Positions 1-7,391 of a stretch of DNA of 39,044 nt are shown in pieces (position 1 is the first letter of the stretch; each line of letters starts with the position of its first letter). The translations under genes and the position numbers were made by a program. The DNA lies in contig JADGBG010000003.1 in NCBI GenBank assembly GCA_015231605.1, positions 1-39,044 of the forward strand, given 5' to 3'. This DNA is from Alphaproteobacteria bacterium. GTDB lineage: Bacteria > Pseudomonadota > Alphaproteobacteria > Rhodospirillales > Magnetovibrionaceae. The notes beneath the pieces were generated by a model, which worked only from the letters and a program-made list of their open reading frames with translations, did not search any database and had not been told where the DNA came from.

Positions 1-197
1 CCCTTGGCGGCGACGGCGCCGCCCTTGGCGGCTGCGCCGGCGGCGGCCTTGGCTTTCGCGGCGGCGGCAGCCTTCGCGGCCTTCGCCTTGGCGGCGGCGG
101 CGGCTTTCTTGGCGTCGGCCATGCGCTCGAGGTTGTCGGCCATCATCTGAATTTCAGCGGCGCTTTTGCCCGCGACCAGTTCGTTCAAGGGAATCAT
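1..197 (-). CDS. Ala/Lys-rich low-complexity protein, N-terminal part (runs off the window)
   Basis: Reading left from an ATG at 197, the frame is open to the window edge (65 codons seen). A good ribosome site (GGAG, 7 nt spacing) precedes the start. Residues 1-29 look like ordinary protein (MIPLNELVAGKSAAEIQMMA and on). From about residue 30 it becomes almost pure Ala and Lys with some Gly, with AKAKAAKAAAAAKAKAAAG-like repeats. Such tails occur in histone H1-like DNA-binding proteins and in some polymer-granule proteins, but the folded N-terminus is not one I recognise. It lies 165 bp downstream of the kinase gene on the same strand, and the gap could hold its own promoter. Function unknown. 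The repetitive codons (GCC/AAG) are the reason it is easily missed by gene callers. Confidence 0.6.
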   Translation of the reverse strand, partial: MIPLNELVAGKSAAEIQMMADNLERMADAKKAAAAAKAKAAKAAAAAKAKAAAGAAAKGGAVAAK

Positions 198-362
198 GAC
201 TGTGCTCCGTTCTCCCATCGCCCTTCGGCAAATCTGTATGTCCGTATGCTAACCCATTGAATCCGGGCATTGCAAGCATCCTTATGGATTAAATTCACAA
301 GAATCTTAAAAGAAACGCGTGTGCCGGACGCGGGGGGGGGATGTATTCCTAACCCCTTGAAA

Positions 363-1331
363 TCACCCGCCAAACAGCCCCAAAAGACCGCCGATTCCAG
401 CCGAGGTCGGTTCCGTGTCGGATTTGCGCAATTGCTTGAGCGCGCGGTCGATTCCCGGCACTTCGATGGTGCTGGACAGAACACTTTTGATCAGCCGGTT
501 GGTCATGTCGCGAATCAGGAAGTCCGGGCTCTGGCGCAAATGGTCGATCAGGGGCGACGCTTCCGGGTCCATGAAGTCGTCATGGGTCAGGATCAGGTTC
601 TCCCCGGTGAAATGCTGGGCGAACAGTTCGGGCGCCATCGTGATGGCGCGCAGCGACAGGGCGATCACCAGGATGGAGAAGTGATCCATCGTCGGGCCGT
701 AATGGCGCACGCCGCGGGCGTGGTGTTGGAAGTTGACGCCGCCCAGAAGCACGGACTTCAGGCCCTTGAGCGCCGGTACGTACATGGAATCGTAGTCGAT
801 CAGCTTCAGCACGCCCTTGGACGTCACGATGATGTTGTCGTGTTTGAGATCACCGTGCGCCGTTTTGCGCGCCAACATGTCCAACGCCATGATGGCGAAG
901 GCGCGGGTCAGCGCGGCCAGACCTTTTTGCTTGTTCTTGGCGGCCAGCATCTCCACCGCCGCCGCCAGGGTGTGGCCCTCGACCCAGGGCATCACCACCA
1001 CCGGATAGTCGCCTTCCGCCGCGATGGACGATTTGACGTAGATTTCATACGGGCGATACTCGACGTCGATGAAATAGCTGGCCTTGGACTTGCGGATGTG
1101 CTCGCCGAGCGCCGCGTGGCGGCGCTCCAGGTCCGGCAGGTCGCGGATGAAGCACTTGACCGCCATGGTGTGCTCTTGCGCACCGGCGGTGCGGAACACG
1201 GCGGCGAAGTTTCCGGCCATGAACACCGGTTCCCCGTTGTGGTCCAGATAGGGACGCAAATCCAGCGTCCTCAAACGGTTGTGGGCGTTGCGCATGGCGG
1301 ATTTGTAGTCGGTGATGATGGGAAAGGTCAT
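363..1331 (-). CDS. Protein kinase of a TerY-P-type triad
   Basis: 322-aa protein with a eukaryotic-type kinase fold. Visible motifs are a glycine-loop remnant GNFAAVF (about residues 40-46), the ATP lysine in AVK (K59), a catalytic loop HGDLKHDNIIV (159-169, HGD replacing HRD) and DYD (179-181) where DFG is usual. This variant set is typical of the kinases that accompany TerY and a PP2C phosphatase. I see no membrane segment. The C-terminus ends in a Gly/Leu-rich GIGGLLGLFGG tail rather than the zinc ribbon found in some relatives. Its ATG overlaps the stop of the phosphatase gene by 4 bp (ATGA), so the two are probably translationally coupled. Inference: it phosphorylates a partner, perhaps the vWA protein, in an unidentified stress or surface-linked response. 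The substrate cannot be read from sequence. Confidence 0.85.
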   Translation of the reverse strand: MTFPIITDYKSAMRNAHNRLRTLDLRPYLDHNGEPVFMAGNFAAVFRTAGAQEHTMAVKCFIRDLPDLERRHAALGEHIRKSKASYFIDVEYRPYEIYVKSSIAAEGDYPVVVMPWVEGHTLAAAVEMLAAKNKQKGLAALTRAFAIMALDMLARKTAHGDLKHDNIIVTSKGVLKLIDYDSMYVPALKGLKSVLLGGVNFQHHARGVRHYGPTMDHFSILVIALSLRAITMAPELFAQHFTGENLILTHDDFMDPEASPLIDHLRQSPDFLIRDMTNRLIKSVLSSTIEVPGIDRALKQLRKSDTEPTSAGIGGLLGLFGG

Positions 1332-2368
1332 GGCGCGGTCCTATCCGTTGGCTGCGGCGTGTCGTCCGGAGGTGTGGCGTCGGCGGCGGCTGGCGGGGGC
1401 TCAATGTGCGGCCACTCGACATCCACGTCAATCAGGATCAGCGTGGCGTCGTCGTTGGCCATCAAGCCTTGGGCGTGAATTGCGGCGAGCATGTGCGCGA
1501 AGGCGGCCTCGTCGTCGAGATTGGCGCGGACCGCGTCCAATTCGCGCACGAAATCCGTGGGCGGTTGGGCGGCGTGGGCGCGGAACGCGTCGTCCAGGCG
1601 GGGCGAGGGGGCGGATATCCCGGGGGCAACCGCGCCGGTATGGCGAAGATGGCGCAACCACAGGAACTGTCCGATCCCATCCGACGCCAGCACCACGGTG
1701 CAGCGTTCCGGCAGATCCAGGGATCCGGCGCGAAGTTGCCCGGCGTCCGGCAGGTCCTTCCAGTTGAGAAGATGCGGATCGCGGCCCATGTCGGCAAGGT
1801 TAAACGGAGCCGAAAACAATAGGTTAAGACCACTTTTGGGGGTTCGGTCGAAGATCAATAGCGGGCTATCTCCATAATTTAGCCAGCTTAACGAAATTTT
1901 AGTCTTTTTTCGGGTGATCCAGCAGGCGGTCAGAGTCGCACACGACCCCTCGCGGACGAACTTGCTGCGTTGGGAGGCGTTGGAATCCGGACGATTCTTG
2001 CAGCTTTGAGAAAAGTCGCTCCAGAATCCATCCATCCAGGCGTTCAAATCCTCATAGCCGGCTATCGGCGAATCGGGCAGGCGGTCCATCAGGCACTCGG
2101 CCCACGGTCCGCAATACAACCCCGTGGATCCCGCGCCGTCGGACACGGCCGCGACGATGCGTTTCGCGCCGACATCCAGTCGGAAACGGTCCTCGTTCTG
2201 TCGGGCGACGATCCCGGCGGCGGTTTCGAAGGTGTCGTTTTTCGGCTTGGGGGCGGTGCGCCCGCGCGCCGACCATGTGACGACCGGTTTGGGCGGCGCG
2301 AGCAGAACCGGCGCGGGCGACGGCGCCAGAAGCGGAAGATCCGGTTTGGGGGCGTCCGGCGAGGTCAG
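1328..2368 (-). CDS. PP2C-type Ser/Thr phosphatase of the TerY-P triad
   Basis: PP2C metal-dependent phosphatase of about 346 aa. After a Pro/Ala/Lys-rich start come the family motifs in order: NEDRF, AVSDGAGST, EGSCATLTA, NYGDSPLL, LASDGIGQF and NDDATLILI, which supply the metal-binding aspartates. The C-terminus is Pro/Asp/Thr-rich. The start is unclear: the frame stays open far upstream inside the vWA gene, but I see no in-frame ATG, GTG or TTG near the domain. The best signal is CTG at 2368, 6 nt after GGAGG and overlapping the vWA stop as CTGA, which mimics the usual ATGA coupling. The frame further upstream is a shadow of the vWA gene. It probably reverses phosphorylation by the adjacent kinase. 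Confidence 0.82.
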   Translation of the reverse strand: MTSPDAPKPDLPLLAPSPAPVLLAPPKPVVTWSARGRTAPKPKNDTFETAAGIVARQNEDRFRLDVGAKRIVAAVSDGAGSTGLYCGPWAECLMDRLPDSPIAGYEDLNAWMDGFWSDFSQSCKNRPDSNASQRSKFVREGSCATLTACWITRKKTKISLSWLNYGDSPLLIFDRTPKSGLNLLFSAPFNLADMGRDPHLLNWKDLPDAGQLRAGSLDLPERCTVVLASDGIGQFLWLRHLRHTGAVAPGISAPSPRLDDAFRAHAAQPPTDFVRELDAVRANLDDEAAFAHMLAAIHAQGLMANDDATLILIDVDVEWPHIEPPPAAADATPPDDTPQPTDRTAP

Positions 2369-3420
2369 CTTCGGCCTCCGTACCCGGGGCCGCCGGGACG
2401 GGATTGCGGCGGATAGGGCGGGACGATGCCGGACGGCACCGGCTTTTGCGGTGCGGGAGGATGCGCGGGGCGCGGCGCGGGTGCCGCCGGAGCCGCCGGA
2501 GCGGGTTGCGTCGCGGTCTGCATCATCGCCTGGCCGACCTGACCCGCGTTGGGGAACACGATGGCCTGGCGGGTGCCGATGTCCAACAACTTCACCAGCC
2601 CCACGGCGTCGGCGTTGAACGCCATGCCGCGCACGCTGGGCGTGGTTTCCAGGTCGCGGTCGAAGATTTCGCAGATCACAGCGCGGTGACGGTCGGACAT
2701 TTCCGAGGACATCTCGAACAACAGCTTGGCGTAGCGGTCGTCGGGCAGTTCCATCGGGCTCCACGGGAACACCACCGGTTCCTGGTCGCTGCCGGAAATG
2801 TGGCAGTTGATCAGCAGGACGTTGCCGTCGCTGGTCTTGAGGCTGGTGAGATGGCGCGCCGTCATCAACAGCTCTTCTTCCGTGTCGACGTCGTTGGCCA
2901 TGCCGTCGGTGATGTTGATGATGATCGGCGGGAAGGAATTGGGGTTGCGGTAGATCCATTCCTGAAGCGTGGCGTAGGCCAGCTTGAACGCCGCGTTCAT
3001 GGGCGTGCTTTCGATGGCGGTGGGGGTGATCCAGCGCGACACGGTGACGGTCTCGCTGACCGGTTGGCCGCGCACCATGGTGGTGATTTCCTGTTCGTCG
3101 ACGCGGGCGTTGGCGGCGACTTCGGAAATCGGCACCAGGGACCGCCCCGCCAGACCGTCTTCCCAGCAAAAGCGCGGGCGGTGGGTTTCGCCGTAGCCGA
3201 TCACGCCGATGTCGAAATAGTCGCGCACGCCTTCGTCGCGCATGCAGCGGTTCACCAGCTCTTCCAGCGTGCTGTTGAGCGCCTCGGCCACCAGCACGGC
3301 GCGGCTCACCGGGTTGCCGTTTTCGTCGACGCCGAAGTCCTTGTTCATGGACCGGGACTGGTCGACCAAGAACAAAAACGCGCCCGGACATTCCCGGCTG
3401 ATTTCCTGTGAATAGGCCAT
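2365..3420 (-). CDS. TerY-like von Willebrand factor A domain protein
   Basis: 351-aa protein opening with a vWA domain. LVDQSRSM is the MIDAS DxSxS motif near residue 20, and NITDGMAND supplies the later MIDAS acidic position. The C-terminal 60 or so residues are Pro/Ala/Gly-rich (PAPAAPAAPAPRP and on), probably a flexible tail. It has no signal peptide. The chosen ATG at 3420 follows an AGGGGGG ribosome site at 5-6 nt spacing. It is the first gene of the vWA-phosphatase-kinase operon (4-bp overlaps throughout). TerY proteins are metal-dependent scaffold proteins in predicted tellurite/chemical-stress systems, and the triad is a recognised unit. No TerB/C/D/Z gene lies in this window, so the triad appears on its own here. 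Partners are unknown. Confidence 0.85.
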   Translation of the reverse strand: MAYSQEISRECPGAFLFLVDQSRSMNKDFGVDENGNPVSRAVLVAEALNSTLEELVNRCMRDEGVRDYFDIGVIGYGETHRPRFCWEDGLAGRSLVPISEVAANARVDEQEITTMVRGQPVSETVTVSRWITPTAIESTPMNAAFKLAYATLQEWIYRNPNSFPPIIINITDGMANDVDTEEELLMTARHLTSLKTSDGNVLLINCHISGSDQEPVVFPWSPMELPDDRYAKLLFEMSSEMSDRHRAVICEIFDRDLETTPSVRGMAFNADAVGLVKLLDIGTRQAIVFPNAGQVGQAMMQTATQPAPAAPAAPAPRPAHPPAPQKPVPSGIVPPYPPQSRPGGPGYGGRS

Positions 3421-3486
3421 GTTCGCCCCCCTGGTGATGAAAAGTAACCGCCCACGAAGCGCGGCCCCGCAGCGAATCGCTTGGGA

Positions 3487-3514
3487 ATCATAGCCCCGAG
3501 CGCCACGCGGGCAA
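3487..3514 (-). promoter_or_regulatory. Candidate sigma-70 promoter for the vWA-phosphatase-kinase operon
   Basis: On the minus strand TTGCCC (3514-3509) and TATGAT (3492-3487) are separated by 16 nt, about 65 bp upstream of the vWA start. The -10 matches 5 of 6 consensus bases and the -35 matches 4 of 6. By eye only. Confidence 0.35.
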
Positions 3515-3551
3515 CAGCTATTTGCGCCCCGCCGCCCCTTTGGCCCGTTGC

Positions 3552-3580
3552 TTAAACGGCGAATTTGCGATAGGTACAAT
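3552..3580 (+). promoter_or_regulatory. Candidate promoter for mamZ
   Basis: TTAAAC (3552-3557), 17 nt, TACAAT (3575-3580), 43 bp before the mamZ start. The -10 matches 5 of 6 bases; the -35 is weak. It lies in the roughly 200-bp divergent region shared with the vWA operon. No obvious Fur box was seen here. Confidence 0.35.
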
Positions 3581-3622
3581 GACAAAACATGGCCCGCCCC
3601 GAACGCGGCATGAGGATCATCC

Positions 3623-5614
3623 ATGACGGACCGCCCCATTCAGCCTTGGCATTGGAACACGCTTTATCTCCTGTTGGCGTGCTCGACCATCATCATGACG
3701 CTTTCGGCGGGGCTACAGCCGTTGTTCCTCAACGAGGTGCTGGGCGTCACGGGCCCGCGCGTCGGCGTCATCAATGCCAGCGTCCAGACCGCCGCGGAGG
3801 TGGTGTCGCTGGGGCTGATCGCGTTTCTCGGCTACTACTCCGACCGGGTGGGGCGTGGCCCCATCGTCTACATCGGGTTCCTGGTGGCGGCCGCTGGCGC
3901 GTTCCTGGCGATTCTGAGCCCCTGGTTGGGCGCGATGTTGGGCGTGGGCGCGCTCAGCTTCTATTTTCTCACGCGCATTCTGGTGTTTCTGGGCCTGGGC
4001 GCGGTATGGCCGCAGCTCACCGTGCTGGCCGGGGACTACACCACCTATGAAACCCGTCCGGGCCAATTCGCCAAGGTTCTGTTCATGATGACCTTCGGCG
4101 GTTCGGTGATCTACGCCGTTCTGATGCAGATCCCGGAATACGGCGGGCTTTACGTGGTGATGGCGCTGACGGTGCTGATCGCGCTGGGCGGTGCGTGGCT
4201 GGCGCGCGGCCACCATCTGCCGGATGTCGCGCCGCACCTGGGGCAGCGGACGTATCCGTTCGAACAGTTGCGCAAGCTGACGGCCAACGAGCCGCGCATG
4301 CAGTTGGCGTTCGTGTCGGCGTTCTTTTCGCGCTCGGACATGGTGTTCGTCGCCATGTTCCTGATGCTGTGGTTCCTCAATTACGGCAAGTTCGCCGGGT
4401 TCAGCCGCGAGGAAGCCGTGGCCGTCGCGGGCGGGGTCCTGGGCGTTCTGGGCATCGTGATCATGGTGGCCTTGCCGGCGTGGGGGATGTTCATCCGTCA
4501 ACGCGGCCGCGTGTTGGGTATCGCCGTGGGCATGGCGATTTCCGCCGCCGGGTTCCTCGGCATCGGCCTGATGGGCACGCCGTTCACGCCCTGGATTCTG
4601 GTTCCCATCGCGCTGATCGGCGTGGGGCAGGCGGGGTGTTTGATTTCGCCCCAGGTCATGGCCATGGACCACACGCCCAAGAACCTGCGCGGCACCGTGA
4701 TGGGCGCGTTCAGCGTTTTGGGCGGGCTGGGCATCATTTTCTTCGTGCAAAGCGGCGGCATGCTGTTCGACATCGTCGGTCCGCACGCGCCGTTCGTGCT
4801 GATCGGCTTGGTCAACGTCATGGTGATGACCTACGCCTTCAGCATGATGCCTTACGACACCGGCGCGGAAACCCCGGCGAAAAAGCCCAAGATCGGGTTC
4901 AAGCCGGTGGTGTTCAGCGTGTGCCTGTTGCCCATGCTGGTGCCCTTGATGTGGCTGGTGGACAGCGGCGGGGCCAACCATCACGGCGCGTTCGGCGGCC
5001 TGCCGCTGGGCTACTGGAACCGCTACACCGGCGTGTGGGCCTTGAACTTCCTGATCATTTCACTGGCGCTGCGGCCGATGCGCGAAATGTCCAAGGTGGC
5101 GCAGTTGGCGCGCTACAACCGCATGATCGGCCTGTTCGCCTTCTTCTACGCCGTGCTGCACGTGTTGACCTATCTTTGGCTGGAAATCGGCGGGCACAGT
5201 TTGTCGCACATGTGGAGCGACTTCTGGCTGCGCTGGTTCATTCCCATCGGCATCATCGCCTTCGTCCTGCTGACGGTTCTGGCGATCACGTCGCACAAGT
5301 ACTGGTCCAAGCGCCTGGGCGGCAAGCAATGGAAGTTCCTGCAGCGTTCCGTCTACGCCGTCAACGTGCTGGTGCTGCTGCACTTCATCGTCGCCGCCGA
5401 CATGGCGGATTCCGGCATGGCCAAGGCGCTGGTGTATACGGCGATCGTGTTCGCGCTGTTCACGTACCGGGTGCGTCAGTACATGGCGACCCACGACATG
5501 CTGCGCCAGGGGCTCGACCCCGAAGACGCCAAGAAGGCCGCCAAGCTGGCCAAATCCAAGGGGCATGGCGCGCCGAAAACGGCAAAACCCGTCAAAGCCA
5601 AGGCCGAAGCCTAG
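3623..5614 (+). CDS. mamZ: MamZ-type magnetosome protein: MFS transporter fused to ferric-reductase-like heme domain
   Basis: 663-aa polytopic membrane protein. Residues 1 to about 415 form a 12-helix MFS transporter, with a cytoplasmic loop containing YSDRVGRGP. From about 430 a second set of helices resembles the YedZ/MsrQ ferric-reductase transmembrane family: GYWNRYTGVWALNF, then histidines at 513 (YAVLHVLTY), 558 (TSHKYW) and 587 (VLLHFI), the likely heme ligands. The tail is Lys/Ala-rich. This fusion and length are characteristic of MamZ, which with MamX is implicated in iron redox control during magnetite formation in Magnetospirillum. A magnetochrome gene converges on its 3' end, supporting the call. 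GAGG precedes the ATG. It could be another MFS-reductase fusion, but with the neighbour MamZ is by far the best reading. Confidence 0.9.
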   Translation: MTDRPIQPWHWNTLYLLLACSTIIMTLSAGLQPLFLNEVLGVTGPRVGVINASVQTAAEVVSLGLIAFLGYYSDRVGRGPIVYIGFLVAAAGAFLAILSPWLGAMLGVGALSFYFLTRILVFLGLGAVWPQLTVLAGDYTTYETRPGQFAKVLFMMTFGGSVIYAVLMQIPEYGGLYVVMALTVLIALGGAWLARGHHLPDVAPHLGQRTYPFEQLRKLTANEPRMQLAFVSAFFSRSDMVFVAMFLMLWFLNYGKFAGFSREEAVAVAGGVLGVLGIVIMVALPAWGMFIRQRGRVLGIAVGMAISAAGFLGIGLMGTPFTPWILVPIALIGVGQAGCLISPQVMAMDHTPKNLRGTVMGAFSVLGGLGIIFFVQSGGMLFDIVGPHAPFVLIGLVNVMVMTYAFSMMPYDTGAETPAKKPKIGFKPVVFSVCLLPMLVPLMWLVDSGGANHHGAFGGLPLGYWNRYTGVWALNFLIISLALRPMREMSKVAQLARYNRMIGLFAFFYAVLHVLTYLWLEIGGHSLSHMWSDFWLRWFIPIGIIAFVLLTVLAITSHKYWSKRLGGKQWKFLQRSVYAVNVLVLLHFIVAADMADSGMAKALVYTAIVFALFTYRVRQYMATHDMLRQGLDPEDAKKAAKLAKSKGHGAPKTAKPVKAKAEA

Positions 5615-5656
5615 GCTCGGCCTGATCCGTTCCGCTTCCTGAAACGAGGGTTTGTA

Positions 5657-6058
5657 TTACGGCTGCGCCGCGGCCGCCGGTGATCCCTGGACCGCCGGCG
5701 TGATGGGCTGGCCGTTGCGTGTGATCACGTGGCACGCTTCGCACTTCATCGCCTTGCCCCGGCCGTCGGCGTGGATGTCGGGCGCGGCAATGTCGATGGC
5801 CGGAGCGGAACGGGACTGGCCCGCGCCGGCTTGCGTGACGTCGACCCCGGCCGGATTGCTGCCGTGGGTGATCAGGTGGCACGAGCCGCAGGCGACGTTG
5901 TCGCGTTCGTCACGATGTGGCGACATGATTCCCGGCGGAATGGGCGGGGCGTCGTGAAAGCCTTCTTCCTCCCAAATGACGTCGGCGAACATGGCGAGGG
6001 CCGCCAGTCCGATGACCGTCAAAACGCCACCGCCGATGACCAAATGTTCCGGCTTCAT
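5657..6058 (-). CDS. Membrane-anchored double magnetochrome (c-type cytochrome) protein, MamX/MamT-like
   Basis: 133-aa protein with one N-terminal membrane helix (about residues 7-27, HLVIGGGVLTVIGLAALAMF) and a periplasm/magnetosome-lumen part with two heme c sites, CGSCH (57-61) and CEACH (106-110). Each is preceded by the magnetochrome pattern: APPIPPGIMSPHRDER before the first, AAPDIHADGR before the second. Magnetochrome domains are known from MamE, MamP, MamT and MamX, where they handle electrons for mixed-valence iron. By linkage to mamZ it is probably the MamX counterpart, but at 133 aa it is much shorter than Magnetospirillum MamX as I recall it and nearer MamT in size, so no symbol is given. 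The ATG at 6058 has AGGAG 9 nt upstream; a longer frame to 6172 lacks support. It converges on mamZ with a 42-bp gap and no visible terminator. Confidence 0.85.
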   Translation of the reverse strand: MKPEHLVIGGGVLTVIGLAALAMFADVIWEEEGFHDAPPIPPGIMSPHRDERDNVACGSCHLITHGSNPAGVDVTQAGAGQSRSAPAIDIAAPDIHADGRGKAMKCEACHVITRNGQPITPAVQGSPAAAAQP

Positions 6059-6272
6059 GGGGTGGGGCTCCTGTCGGGATGGGGAGAAAACGTTGCACGC
6101 ATGACGGATTTTGGAACTCTTCTTTCCTTTCCGCGTCCCGAAATCTTTATACCGCTTCGCTTTCAATCGCAAGTTCTTCGCAAGGGATGGTACGAAAAAT
6201 GGCTATCTTCGGGGCAGGGAACCGTGTAAAAATGCGAAGCATTATCAATCCGTACAATCCGGGGAACGCGTC

Positions 6273-7358
6273 ATGGACATCGCAGTGTTCGTTGAAAATC
6301 TCATCCATCTCAGTCTGGACGCCGCGCCGTGGCTGTTGGTGGGGCTGTTGCTCGCGGGGTTGATCAAGGCCTGGGCTCCGGAACAGGGCATGGCGCGCCT
6401 GATGGGCGGGCGCGGGCTGGGTTCGGTGCTGAACGGCGCGCTGGTTGGGGCGCCGCTGCCGATCTGTTCGTGCGGCGTGTTGCCGGCCGCTATCGGGTTG
6501 CGGCGCGCCGGGGCGTCGCGCGAAGCCACCACGTCGTTTCTCGTGGCGACACCGGAAACCGGGGTGGACTCGGTGGCCGTTTCCTACGCCATGCTGGGGC
6601 CGTTCATGGCCGTGGCGCGGCCCGTGGCGGCCATCGCCAGCGCCGTGGTCACGGGGCTGATGATGCGCTTTCTTCCGCCCGAACCCGCGGTCCAAACGCA
6701 ACCGTCCGTCCAGGGCGGAGGGTCATGTTGCACGTCATCGTGCTGTGGCGGCGCGAAGCCCGCGCCCGCGCCCGCGAAGCCGTCCGCCTGGACGCGCACC
6801 TGGGGTGGCGTTCATTACGCGCTGTTCGATATTTTCGACGATCTGGCGGTTTGGTTGATGGTGGGATTGGTGTTGGCGGCCGCGACCATGACGTGGGTCC
6901 CGCCCCAGACCATGGCGGAATACGGCGGCGGCCTGTTCGCCATGGTCATGATGGTGATCATCGGCATTCCCATGTACATCTGCGCCACCGCGTCCACGCC
7001 GGTCGCGGCGGGTATGCTGATGGCCGGGGTGTCGCCGGGCGCGGCCATGGTGTTCATGCTGGCCGGTCCCGCCACCAACATCGCCACGCTGGGGGTGGTG
7101 CGCAAGGAAATGGGCGGGCGCGCCGTGGCCCTCTATCTGACCGGCATCATTTCCAGTTCTCTTGTCGCGGGGCTCGTCACGGACGCCGTGGCGTCGCGCC
7201 TGGGCGTCGACATGACGGTGCAGATGGCTGCGGCCGGCGAGGTGGTTCCCGACATCGTCGCCCAGGCGTCCGCCGTGTTCCTGGCGGCGTTGCTGGTCCG
7301 CACGCTGCTGAAGGGGGTGGGACTGGGCCGTGTCTTCGCGCGGGAAAACGCGTTATAA
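6273..7358 (+). CDS. SO_0444-like permease (predicted Cu/Zn efflux) with Cys-rich loop
   Basis: 361-aa integral membrane protein of the UPF0718/DUF318 permease type. The N-terminal half carries PICSCGVLPAAIGLRRAGAS followed by a TPETGVDS segment, which is the family signature. The C-terminal half repeats the fold (STPVAAGMLMAGVSPGAA, GPATNIATLG). The two halves are joined by a hydrophilic loop with a metal-binding look, GGGSCCTSSCCGG, then a Pro/Ala linker. The Cys-rich loop is typical of the SO_0444 group, annotated elsewhere as copper/zinc efflux. The ATG at 6273 has GGGGAA upstream; longer frames starting at TTG 6111 look artificial. Placed between a magnetochrome gene and EcsC, it may serve metal homeostasis around the magnetosome functions, but that is only context. 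Confidence 0.8.
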   Translation: MDIAVFVENLIHLSLDAAPWLLVGLLLAGLIKAWAPEQGMARLMGGRGLGSVLNGALVGAPLPICSCGVLPAAIGLRRAGASREATTSFLVATPETGVDSVAVSYAMLGPFMAVARPVAAIASAVVTGLMMRFLPPEPAVQTQPSVQGGGSCCTSSCCGGAKPAPAPAKPSAWTRTWGGVHYALFDIFDDLAVWLMVGLVLAAATMTWVPPQTMAEYGGGLFAMVMMVIIGIPMYICATASTPVAAGMLMAGVSPGAAMVFMLAGPATNIATLGVVRKEMGGRAVALYLTGIISSSLVAGLVTDAVASRLGVDMTVQMAAAGEVVPDIVAQASAVFLAALLVRTLLKGVGLGRVFARENAL

Positions 7359-7391
7359 TCCCCGGACCTCCAACATCCGGGACCTTTCGCC

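Noticed and set aside
332-340. Run of nine G in the gap after the kinase gene
   Set aside because: Could be phase-variable, but it is not in a coding frame or a recognisable promoter, so no function can be supported.
270-1478. Plus-strand frame opposite the kinase
   Set aside because: No domain, biased composition; the kinase motifs on the minus strand are diagnostic.
2369-3391. Upstream extension of the phosphatase frame to 3391
   Set aside because: It lies antiphase within the well-supported vWA gene, reads as Arg/Pro/Gly-rich shadow sequence, and has no domain.
7354-7359. Perfect TATAAT before EcsC as a separate promoter
   Set aside because: It overlaps the permease stop and lacks a credible -35 at 16-18 nt, so it is only mentioned under EcsC.
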